Positions 1-9,696 of a DNA stretch of 64,000 nucleotides are shown here, piece after piece (the first letter of the stretch is position 1; each line of letters opens with the position of its first letter). The notes below the pieces were generated by a model, which was given only the letters and a program-made list of their open reading frames with translations, was not told where the DNA came from and did not search any database. Origin of the DNA: Ganoderma boninense (taxonomy: Eukaryota > Basidiomycota > Agaricomycetes > Polyporales > Polyporaceae); NCBI GenBank assembly GCA_002900995.3, contig CM035307.1, positions 3,162,001-3,226,000 of the forward strand, read 5' to 3'. A program made the translations under genes and the position numbers.

Positions 1-1365
1 GCGCGGCGACCGCCGGCACGAGGTCTTCCCACCCGTCGTCCGAGTCCGACGGGACGATGTTGGAGACGGCGGCGATGGGGTCTGGCACAGCGAGCACCGG
101 TGCAGCAGCAGACACAGGAGCGGGCGGGAGGGACACGGCGGAGGACGAGTCGGGAAACGAGAGTGCAACGGGCTTGGGCGGCGGAGGCGGTTGCTGCTTC
201 GGGGGTTCCTTCTTGACGAGTTTGGGCTTCTTGAGCACAGGCTGGGGCCGGCGAATCTCCAGAGTCTCTTCCTCCGGCTCCACGGGACGCTCACGCTTGT
301 TCGGGCTCTTGGCGGGTGCAGAGGGCGTTTGGGATGACGCCGGGGGCGGCGCTTTGCGATTCAGTTTCGGGGGAGGCGGCGTGGGTCTGGGAGGAAGCCC
401 GTGTGCTGGACGGGGGTTCGTTGAGACAGTCGGGGCCGGCGTTGCTGCTGCTGAGGTCATAGCTGAGGCTGGTATTGAGGCAGAAGCATGAGGTCCTGTT
501 GCGGCTGTTGGTGGTTGCGGCCTGGATTTGACCTTCGGTATAGGTCGGGGCTTGACCTTGGCTTCGACTTTGGGTTCGGGCTTTGTTTCGGGTATCTCGC
601 CCTCACTTTCCTCCTCTTCTTGCTTGACTGCAGATTGGTGCGCATGAGAGCTTGACGCAGACGAAGAGCCCGACGCGCGTGGTGGGGCAGCCGGCGCAGC
701 TGGGCGAACCCGCCACGATTCAGAGGCGACACAGACAGGGAGATAGGGTGCAACACTCACGGGAGCCGAGATGGCGAGGAGCCAGAGTTGGCTTAGGGTC
801 ATGATTGAGGGTAATGAGCGAGTCTAACTTCTCCAAAGTAATAAACTAGACCCATAGTTAGAGGCTGCGGTATGCTTGGAACGAATACTTGTGAACGTAC
901 CCCGGTACCCTCATCGTAGACGAGGACACACTCGAACTCTTTCGCAACATTCTCGGTGCCCACGAAGCTGATGCCAGTATCGTTCTGCCACAAGTGAGCT
1001 TGAAGGTGGGAGTGTGATGCATCATTCGATGACGTACCTGCTGGCTTGGTCTAACGACAGTGACGGTCGAGGGGCCACCCTCTTCCTTCGGTCTCCGCGT
1101 CTCGATGGTGCCGGACCGGGTGACATCTATCGATTCAGGCTTGAAGTTGTCTGTGAAGACCTTTGAGATGAGGCTGGGTGGGAGAGAGGAGTGGCGGCGA
1201 ATACCCACACCGGAAGGAGTAGAACTCGCGTTCAGCCTTTGGTTTGGTGCTCTTGGTCGGTCCTGGGGCGCCTGGGCGTGCTTTGAGAGTCCGAGCAAGT
1301 GAAGCACCGAGGTGAACTTGATGTCGACCCGAGGGCATCCAGGAGTTGTCAGCAGCCGTCGTCAT
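1..1365 (-). CDS. EAF-family transcription elongation factor, C-terminus cut by window edge
   Basis: Predicted exons on the minus strand are 1365-1209, 1150-1038, 984-901, 845-761 and 699 to beyond base 1; introns are 53-61 nt and all phases agree. The spliced N-terminus carries the hallmarks of the ELL-associated factor (EAF) N-terminal domain: FRYNFKPESID near residue 52, then VAKEFECVLVYDEGTG and LEKLDSLITL. EAF proteins join ELL and stimulate RNA polymerase II elongation in the nucleus. Downstream is a Pro/Lys/Glu-rich low-complexity tail that reaches a short acidic patch, SDSDDGWEDL, just before the window ends. The start at 1365 is the ATG that puts HQVHLGASL upstream of the domain. Family assignment rests on motif memory; the C-terminus is unseen. 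Confidence 0.75.
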
Positions 1366-1548
1366 CGCAGATGAAACGGAGGGGAGGGAAGGGGGATGAA
1401 GAGGAGAAGGGCGGGCGAGGGACAAGAGCGTCCGCACCCAACCCCGCGCTCAGGCCCGTTACCCGCCGGTCCTGGCGCATGACGAATAACAATAGACAAC
1501 AGTACAAATAAGATAAATAATCAATGGCCCATAATAGTATATTACAAC

Positions 1549-1622
1549 GGCCGACTAGCTCAGTTGGTTAGAGCGTGGTGCTAATAACGCCAAGGTCGTC
1601 GGTTCGATCCCGGCGTTGGCCA
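1549..1622 (+). tRNA. tRNA-Ile (anticodon AAT)
   Basis: The 74-nt sequence folds as a standard cloverleaf. The acceptor stem GGCCGAC pairs with GTTGGCC, with one G-T pair. The anticodon loop CTAATAA (1581-1587) sits in a TGGTG/CGCCA stem, with AAT at 1583-1585. The internal B box GGTTCGATCC is present and no intron is seen. It lies between the divergent starts of the EAF-like gene and the 3' end of the next gene. Confidence 0.95.
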
Positions 1623-1625
1623 GTC

Positions 1626-1629
1626 TTTT
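1626..1629 (+). terminator. RNA polymerase III terminator of the tRNA
   Basis: A TTTT run begins four bases after the mature tRNA end, the usual minimal Pol III stop signal. Confidence 0.6.
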
Positions 1630-1703
1630 GTTACATAAGGCTTCCAACGAACATGACGCAATCCATATTTCTTCCATCCTACAGTAAGCTCCTGTTTTTA
1701 TTG

Positions 1704-2877
1704 TTACAAAGGAATTTTGTCCAGTCTATCCCTAACAATCTTCCACTCGAAAGGATTCAAGCGTACTTCAGTTCGGAAGAAGACATCTCTCTCCTCTCTG
1801 GGCCACTGGGCTGCTGCAAGCAACTGAGCCTTGCTCTGGATCCCAGCAGTCACGAAGCGGTCAAGGAGATACCCAAGGGTGCGGTTGATGGAGAGCAAAA
1901 AGTCAAGGACTTCTTGCTCGCCGTTGTTCCTAAGCCACATATTGCTCCTACACTCGTTATTTGCTCCAGACGGCGAGTTGTCCGAGCTCGTCGTCTCTGG
2001 CAGCGTTTGCTAAGTGAATGGAACTTCCCGTCAGACCCGCCAACCTACAACGGATATCATACAAGAGAGAGCGTACCTCAAACTGAATGGTGCCTTGTTG
2101 CTCGTCTCCAAGCGATGTGGATGTTGTTGGACACATGTTCTCCTTCTCTCGCAGTGCTTCCTAGTGTAATTCGACAGTTGAGCAACAGCCATGTGCATTT
2201 AAATCGGATCGGGTAGACCGCAGTCACCTTTGTCATTGCAGCTTTGGGAGATGCAGGCTGCGGCCCTCCAACTCGCTGACGAGGACACTTGCCGGGCCAA
2301 CCACGTTTCTGGTCTGGGCTTTTTGCCTTTGCTACGAGCACGGTGGAAGTAATGATAGCAGTAGTAGCTTATGGGCCAGCTATCCTCATACTTGTCAAAC
2401 GTGGAGGATCCGGAGGACTTGACCTGTGACCAGCTCCTGTCAGAACGAAATGCCTGTGGCCCAGAACAAGGTCGGAGATGACATACCGCAGAGATGAGTG
2501 CCGCAATATCAGCCTTGTCTTGGTTCTTCCAAGGGCGAGAAACGTCCAGGAATTTCCCCATCATATTCCGAAGCAGCGTCTGCAGATGTGGTGAGCTTAC
2601 TGCGAAGTCAACGCCAGGGAGACAGCTGCAGTACCGTGACCGCGTCATATTCGTCTCGATCGCATGGTAGGATGTAGTGTGTAAATGTGCGAGTTTGGTT
2701 ACAAGGTTTAGGTATGATCTCCTGACATCCCAGAGAAGAGGGTTGAGACGATGGAGGGGACGGAGATGGGAGCGAGCTGTCCGCAGTCAAGGATGGGGCA
2801 GCTGGCTCAGGCTCAGGTGAGGTAGACGAGGCATCAGTGGGGTCCGGAATAATCTCCAGCGTCGCAAGCGATGTCAT
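1704..2877 (-). CDS. Uncharacterised protein, 276 aa
   Basis: I do not recognise the family. Six exons (2877-2635, 2579-2487, 2423-2342, 2265-2228, 2160-2077, 1994-1704) join in phase with introns of 55-82 nt. The first 60 or so residues are Ser/Pro/Glu-rich and look disordered. A helical segment follows (DEYDAVTTLLRNMMGKFLDV), then the short motif FDKYEDSWPI and a charged low-complexity stretch. The last exon encodes a well-formed helical C-terminus (EVLDFLLSINRTLGYLLDRF ... NPFEWKIVRDRL). No signal peptide or membrane segment is visible. The 2342/2265 junction is the weakest call, because its acceptor is GAG rather than YAG. An in-frame ATG further upstream at 3099 exists, but that stretch reads like untranslated leader. 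Confidence 0.5.
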
Positions 2878-3566
2878 TCTTGTGCGATGATCTGAGACGG
2901 AAGATTCGCAGGCACTCTTCGGATAGTGTGCCGCCTTTGGTCGTGACCTTATAAACGTTCCGTTTCTCGCAGCAGCACCAACCCTGACGGAGATTCTCAT
3001 CATCTCTCGTAGTACAGCCCTGCATAGGTCTTTCATGATGGATGCACCTTCACAACACCCTGTTGAAAGAATGGGCCTCATCAGCGGAGCAAGGAACATA
3101 TAGAAACAACGAGTCCAAGAAGCAGGTCATTGACTCACGAAGAACACCACCACGCAGCAGCCGCTTCACTCACTCGACGCCTTCTGGCGTCGCGAAGATG
3201 TTTAAACGGATGTCTTTTCGGCCAAAAGTGTACCATAATGAGCAACAGGTACAAAACGATGGACCAGCAGCCAAACGTCTAGCAGCAGGCGGCAGTGTAA
3301 GCGTGTGTGAAATTCGCAGAGCGATCGAAGGGCGGCAAAGCGCGAACGAAGCGAAGGGCGGGGTAACACAAGCGAAAAAAAAAACAGCAAGCGATTACAA
3401 ACAAGAAGCAAACCAGAGTAAGTACGGCCTAGCAGTACGCCTATGTGTATCTGTGATAGTCCTCATCAGGCCCGAAGTGTCCGTCGAGTCGAGTCCATGT
3501 GCAAAAGGAATAAAAACGTCCGCGCGTTATACCCTATGTCACATAGCGTGTCGTCCAGTGGATAAT
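2878..3566. other. Intergenic, no gene seen
   Basis: This holds the 5' flank of the orphan gene and the 3' flank of the ferritin-fold gene. Open frames here are short, compositionally biased and lack splice-compatible continuation. Confidence 0.5.
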
Positions 3567-5118
3567 TTAGTACGGTGCGGCCGCGGCACCGTTCGACGCC
3601 GAGGCCGTGCTATCCGCTGCGGAGCTCGTCGCGCTTGCGGGTGCAGAACCGGCCAAGGGGGGCTGGTCTGCCTGCCATCCGTCGATGGTGATCGCACCGC
3701 TCTTGGTGGGGCCGGTCTCGAGGTTGCGGGTTCCGGGCGAGTCGACGATGGTGTTGTCGGACTCCTGGGTGCTCGGTGCGCTGGACGAAGATGATGACGA
3801 CGAGGAAGACGACGACGACGAGGAGGAAGAGGACTCAGTCGACTGCGACGAGGACGCGCTGTCAGTGGCAGAGGCGGTGGCAGCAGCAGATGCGCTGGCA
3901 ATGATGGAGGTAGCCTCAGACGGGGAGATAGTGGTGGTGCTCACATCGGCGCCGTTGCTGCCGCTGGACGAGCCAGCAAGGACAAGTTCGCCGAGAAGCT
4001 GCTTCTGGGTGTCGATGAACGCCATGGTCGGGCCAGCGAGGACAACCTGGGTCGCACGGTCGCGGACGTTGTTGTTGAGAGGCTGAATGTCGCTGGTGAT
4101 GAAAATGGCGACGGGTCCCTCAATGCCCTGAGGAACAATGCACTGGTCGAAGGGAAGCGGGATGGCGGTAGCCATGCCACCGACGAGCATCTGACAGAAG
4201 AGGCCCTGGAGAGCAACTGTCAGTCAAGGAGTCGATCCGCATGAAATGAGAGCAACTTACGTCCGTGGAGCCGTTGATAGCAGGGGACGAGAACGTGAGT
4301 TGCGTGCCGGGCTGGACAGCACCGGTGTTCGTAATAGTCAAGGGCTGGTTCGCTGAACCCTTGCGTCAGCAGGTAATTAGAAGAAATACGACGCTTTGAC
4401 GAACCCGGGACACCAAGATCACAACCAGAGATGAACGCGCTGGCGATCGCAAGGACCTCGTTGGGGAGCAGGGCAATGTCAAACGCCTGGGGGATCGAGA
4501 CGCCGTTGTTGAGGACGTTAAGGATCGTCTGGTGCCGGGCCTCGACAGTCAGAATCGAGCCTGCCGCGGTGAGGAGCACGGGGTCGTCGATCAGGTGCGC
4601 GGCACCCAAGTACGCGGCAACTCCCAAGTTCTCTACCACACGCGCGGTCGCAGCCATCGTAGGGACGTCGTTGAGCGCATTGCCGAAGTTGATGTTGCAG
4701 CTCGTGATGGGCTGGTCACCGAGCGACTGGATGACCGACTACATTTGCCGCAATGAATTCGGGGCATTGACGAAGAAAGCGACGTAACGCACCTCGAGAA
4801 CGGTCTGGTGCGTAGCCTCATCTGACTGAATCTGGGTGAACTGCTGCACGGGGACCTGGGCATCAACGAAGCCAGCGGACGTGAAGTCTGATGTCTGGAA
4901 CTTCTGGAGGGCCTGCTGGTAGAACTGGGACTCGAACTGCTCGAGGACGTCCGCGAACTCTGCAGCGGGTTTCGTCAGACCTTGCTCGACAAGACCGCAA
5001 GGTAAAAATGGTACGCACTGAGCACAAGGAGGTTTGTGGCGGTGTCCCGCTTGTTAACGGGGGCGCCAAGGACCATCAAGGGTGCCGCGAGGGCGAGAAG
5101 AGAGGCGAAAGAAGGCAT
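3567..5118 (-). CDS. Secreted ferritin-fold protein, Rds1-like, 443 aa
   Basis: Exons 5118-5019, 4959-4793, 4738-4405, 4352-4261 and 4205-3567 join in phase (introns 52-59 nt). The product starts with a signal peptide (MPSFASLLALAAPLMVLG) followed by a KR Kex2-type site. Residues 35 to about 195 form a ferritin-like four-helix bundle of the Rds1/Ferritin_2 type. It keeps a full di-iron pattern: Glu in LEQFESQFY, ExxH in EATH, Glu in VVENLG and ExxH in EARH. A beta-rich segment follows, then a tail dominated by an 18-Ser run and Ser/Ala/Thr repeats. The end (AAAAPY) lacks a GPI hydrophobic segment, so I expect secretion or wall association. Yeast-type Rds1 is stress-responsive; the activity is not known. 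Confidence 0.85.
3780..3850 (-). repeat. Ser-codon low-complexity tract
   Basis: An imperfect trinucleotide run (GAC/GAG/GAA on plus, Ser codons on minus) encodes the poly-Ser part of the ferritin-fold protein tail. Such tracts are prone to length variation. Confidence 0.7.
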
Positions 5119-7002
5119 TACGGATATCTGGTTTGCTTACTGCCGGAGTTGAAAGCCTGCTGGAGGACAAGTTGGCCGATGCCGAAACGAATGGAAGTGG
5201 TCCAGGGGCGCTACCGGGCAGCCCGAAAGTGACTAGAAACAACGAGCAAGCTGGTCAGTGCGATGTACGGGCAGACTGGCGACGGCGGGAGGGGCACGGA
5301 CCTTGAGCACCGAGAAAGACGGAAGGAGGAGGGAGGAGGGAGGGGGTGGGGGCGTGGAGGGGACGGCAGAGGCCCTTTAACAAGCGGCGATCTGATTCGC
5401 CGCTGTTGCCTACCAGAGCCCCGGTTCGGGGAAACCGGCAGATTGCTTATTCCCATAGAAACCCTCGAAGGTTCATATCGCAAACGCCTCCCACAGGCCT
5501 CCATCCCACCACCAACCAATTCCGACCTTGGCTCTCCAGCCCGTATTCTCGATCGATCAACATGTTTTGGGGGCCAACGGCCGACCGCCACAGAGTGCAG
5601 AATGCATGTTTTTGTTCTTCCGTCACGCCGACGGAGGCACCCCCGGATAAGGTGGCGGCTCACTTTCCGACATATCACTGTGTGAATGATTGCATCCAAT
5701 GAGAAGCCGCGCTCAGACCAAGCGTCGTCTTCGCTCGACAGCTTCCACGAGTAAGTATGTAATACGTTCACAGCTCTCCTCTGATCACGATGGCTGCAAT
5801 CATCATGTGGCAGACACAGACCAACAACTCGACGTTTTAAATTTAACCGAGATTGGAGGGACCGACATATAGCCCAAGACAGCATCATCGTCGCGGCAAC
5901 CCAGATCAGCAGCCTTTTTCCCTCTCACCTCCCTCAGCCGCGCTGTCCGAGACGTGCTAAGTTGGGAAATCCAAGAACGCATCCTGGGCTCCTTCACTAC
6001 ATAGCCGCACCTCCAGTCTGCCTGCTCATCCTGCCCGAGACGCATTCTACTTGCAACTTGCGACGTCCCCTGAGCATTATGCAATAGGCCTGGCGCCGAA
6101 TCTCAGGTGGGATCATGATGGAGCATTGAGGCGCTGAGATCTCGTCGGCTCCGATTGGTTGTCGTCGTCGTGCCAAGGGCACCGGCGTCTATGGTCGTGC
6201 TGCCGAGATGGCATTGAGCGCTGCCCACGGCCGTAGCGCGTTCCTGAGGGTATGGATGCCGAGGCCTCAGAGGCTCAGTTGGAAGTCTATGTGAGAGGCC
6301 TGTGCTCCGAAAGTGTGTTCGGGATGTGTGCCCGAAAACGCCAGAGAGGGTGACTTGGTGTGAGGACAGAAGTGCGGTGACGTGAACGAGCGCTGCCAAC
6401 TTCGCCGTTCAACCTCCCACGCGATGGGCAGTAAAAGTCCTCTGGATGCCTCGGCCGTTCCACCTGTGCTTGCGGGGTATTTAAGCCACAATTTTAGAGC
6501 AATGCGACCTCACGATTCTCAGGCGCCTATATGCAAGGACGCCTGGGAAGCTTCAGAAGCGAGTTGGTGACCTTGATGTGACATGTCTCTTGGATGGCAT
6601 GGGTGCCTCCGCGCGGAACATATCGTCGCTCTCCGCATAGACAAGCGACCAGAAGAGCGCACAGGTTTGAATGTGAAGGCGGTACGGACGGCTGGCGGAT
6701 CGTTCACGCAATCACGGCAGATCACGACGATCTCATGCAAGGGTCGACGAAGGAAAAAAGGCCCCGCGCGGAACATGTCCTGGGTTTGAACATGGGCACG
6801 GTGGCGGATCGGCACGCTCACGACTGGGCGACTGGGCGACCGAGATGCCCGCCGTCATATAGCGAGCACCTCGCCGGCCATGCCGGGACGGGCAAGCGGA
6901 GACGTATACGTACCCAATACCTATTCCCGATTCCTCGTGCACCTTCCCTAATCCCAGGACGCCCGGGGTCTAACGATAGCGATAACTTCACAACAGGTCG
7001 CC
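5119..7002. other. Gene-poor region with a decayed repeat
   Basis: This is 1.9 kb between the ferritin-fold gene start and the carboxypeptidase stop. I find no open frame with splice-compatible partners or a recognisable motif. The only structured element is the decayed MITE-like copy at about 6480-6745. Confidence 0.5.
6480..6745 (+). repeat. Decayed relative of the 23.6 kb MITE
   Basis: Bases 6537-6610 are almost identical to 23650-23722 (from AGGACGCCTGG to GGGTGCCTCC), with only a few mismatches over about 73 bp. The left flank keeps CAGGCGCCTATATG, like the other copy's CAGGCGCTTATATG. The right flank keeps CGTTCACGCAAT, which is part of the terminal repeat. The outer ends are no longer recognisable, so this looks like an older, eroded insertion. 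Confidence 0.65.
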
Positions 7003-9383
7003 TCACAGCCCTGCCCGAGCTAGCCACCGAGATATCATCGCTTGCGCCTCCACGGGTTTGTCGTGCGGGACGTATAGTCACAGGATCCCCATGTCAGCAC
7101 ATTTTCACGCACACCAGACAAGCTTGGAGACTCATCATATGTCCCGCGCCGCGAATAGTAGCGAACGTGAGAGGCCCCGACGACTTGACTTCGCCCGCCT
7201 TGTGTCCCTCGACCGTCCAGTCGCGGAAGTCTTGCAGGTTGTACCACGCATTGCCAGACCACTCGAGCTTCTCCAGCCACAGCTTACTCGCGTACCAGCC
7301 GCATTGCCAGTCGTATGTGCCTGAGTAAATGAGCATGCGGACGCCGCGCTCGAGGAGACCAGCGATGTAGAACTGCGACGGGACGGTGTACTTGTCGAGG
7401 CGCTGGTTGAATGCGCGGCCGACACCCGAGTCGCAGCTACTGAAGTTCTTTGGAGTTTCAACACCCAGCAGCTCCCGAATAGAGGGTTGATCCAAGTAGT
7501 CCTTGATGACGGCGGATTCGAGGTAACAGAGTGTCCCGAGGCATGGCTGGAAGGGCTCTTTTCAGTGGAAGGTATGACAGGTCAACTTCAGAGCGAGCAA
7601 TCACCTTCGAGACATCATAAAAGTTGCGTCCTGCGGAGCGGTGAGAACTTATCTCGGTGGAACGTTGATCCTCATGTGAATGTCTCACCGCTTCTTTCAA
7701 ACGCCCCGCTCACTTCGTTTTGACAGAAGTCTATCGCGGCTCTGCAACCGATTTCATCAAAGATGTCGACACAATTTTGTTGCATGGCTCTCTGGCAGCG
7801 CGGGAGCTATATATGCACGCGGTTATGGAAGGTCAGTGCACCAATCGAGTTCGTTGCTGCAGTAACTCTTACGGCAGTCTTCATCTGTACGCAGTTGCTG
7901 ATGCTTTGGAAAGGGACGTCAAACGCAGCGGTCCCGCACTCGATTTCGTATCTTCCGAGATAGACCCTGGCAGTGTTGTTAGCATAGCCTGTTTATAGAC
8001 CAGAGGCTATCAAAAACGCACATCATGATGTCGACGATGCCGTTACCAATGATGACGCTGGACATGTTCAGCGTGTCTCTGCCCTCAGCTAGGGCCATCG
8101 TGTTCTGGTCGTAGACATAGCTTGCGAAGGCAGGGAGATAGCGCCCCTACAAAAGAGTTACTACATCGCTCCTTCAGCGAGCTGAGTGGACTTACGCCAT
8201 ACGATTCTCCAGCAAGGTGGAGTGGACGCCCTTTAAACTGGGAGAACGTTTCGAAGAAGATAGTGAGGAAAGCATGGACGTTCTTGGCCGCGTCCTCGGT
8301 GGTCTCGATGGTTTCTCCGTAGTCCGCGTATGAGAACCCAACGCCGACACTATCGACGTATGCTCAGTTCTGAAATGTGGCAATTCGAGAGAGAACGTAC
8401 GGCTGATCGAGGAAGAAGACGTTTGCTTCTGCGTTCCAGGAGTAGGGATTCCAAGTGGTACCATTGCCCGAGGCGTTTTGCATGTCAATATTACACGGAC
8501 CTGCCATATGGAGAGTGGGTCAGGCACGCTGATGAAAACTTTGCGAACTTCCGTACCGAGCTCCATCAGAAGTCCCATAGCGGACGAGCAACCAGGTCCT
8601 AATAGCCCAGGCGAGATGATAGTTACATGAGGTATCCGACGCGTAGAATATTGTGCCCTCACCTCCATTGATCCACATCATGACGTCGTCTACAAAGAAT
8701 TCTCAATGAACCACTCGCTCGCAAAGTCGGCTGGTTACGGCAGACAATTTGGAATGAAGCGTCGCGAGTCTTGAGTTCAGTGATCCTTCACACCGAACAT
8801 GCTTTGTGACTCCACGACTGGTCTAAGCTTTCCATTTGCCACACCAAGGGCATTAAGTATCCACCAGATGAGGGAATAACTGCCAACATTCAGAGACTTC
8901 TGTTTACTCGCAAGGCAGATGATAGCCCCGGGTATATGCGCTCTTGCACTGATTTCGGGGGTATGTAATAAGAATACTCACCTGAGTCCGGGTCGCGCCT
9001 ACTTTCGAAGAAATAAAAGAAGAGATGTTTTGCGCCATAATCGACGTCCAAATAGCCCGTGTATACACTTAAACACGGTAAGCACACGCGTGTGCGCTTT
9101 GAACGACGGAAAGTGGGACTTACTTGACGGTAGGGTCGCAAAACGAGCTCTTTTTGACGCGTATTTGATGCGCTGGAAAACGAGGATGACCCAGGGCCAG
9201 GTACTGGTCCTCGGAGGTGATAGAAGCTAGAGAACGCGTCGAGAAATTGCCCTCGAGTTGTGAGAAGGTCCCGACAGGAAGACGAGCGTTGCCGGCCCGT
9301 CCTGCTACGTCAAAAGCCACTTGCTCGCCACACACGAGCGCAGCGAGAGTGAGCACTGCCCAAGTTGCGAGAGGCCCGAACAT
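7003..9383 (-). CDS. Secreted serine carboxypeptidase (S10), 503 aa
   Basis: Twelve exons: 9383-9124, 9067-8982, 8689-8663, 8598-8557, 8500-8401, 8349-8196, 8146-8022, 7966-7873, 7806-7689, 7630-7605, 7546-7136, 7071-7003. A signal peptide (MFGPLATWAVLTLAALVCG) is followed by S10 landmarks: the oxyanion segment MMWINGGPGCSS, the nucleophile in GESYGGRYLPAF, the catalytic Asp in LIYSGTYDWQCGW and the His in GAGHMVPHDKP. The length is normal for the family. The 8981-8690 intron is unusually long (292 nt). The final intron, 7135-7072, has AT...AC ends, with a CTGAC branch-like site; removing it restores GHMVPHDKP and the natural stop. The acceptor of exon 11 could instead lie nine bases upstream. 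It is head to head with NOP58. Confidence 0.9.
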
Positions 9384-9696
9384 GGTGAGCGAAGATAAGG
9401 ATGTTCGTGCGAGAAGTAGACTTGAGCTTCATCGAGCTCCGAGTTCATGCACCTGCACATGGTGGGAACAACCACAGCCGTGGCTGCGGTGCCGGTCCGC
9501 GAGCCGTGGTAGATAGCAGTCAGGCGCCCACGCGATCACACCCGGCACGCGTTCCCACGGCCTCTTCCCTCAAAATTTCGGCACACACTGCAGGCGAACG
9601 GTGCAAAGTCGTTCTGCAGTCTCTGGGCGCCCTTCTTCTCTCTTGTTAGGCTTGTATTATTTTGCTTTATTCTGGGACCTACGAGGGACGACAAAA
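9384..9696. promoter_or_regulatory. Divergent promoter, carboxypeptidase / NOP58
   Basis: 313 bp separates the two start codons, so both promoters and 5' leaders must share it. I see no clear TATA box. Confidence 0.5.

Noticed and set aside
57..491. Gly-rich plus-strand open frame of 144 codons
   Set aside because: It is the antisense shadow of the Pro/Lys-rich tail of the EAF-like gene, whose minus-strand reading carries the domain motifs.
5211..5888. Minus-strand frame of 225 codons upstream of the ferritin-fold gene
   Set aside because: No domain, no splice partners and Arg/Ser/Pro-biased composition; it looks like chance openness.
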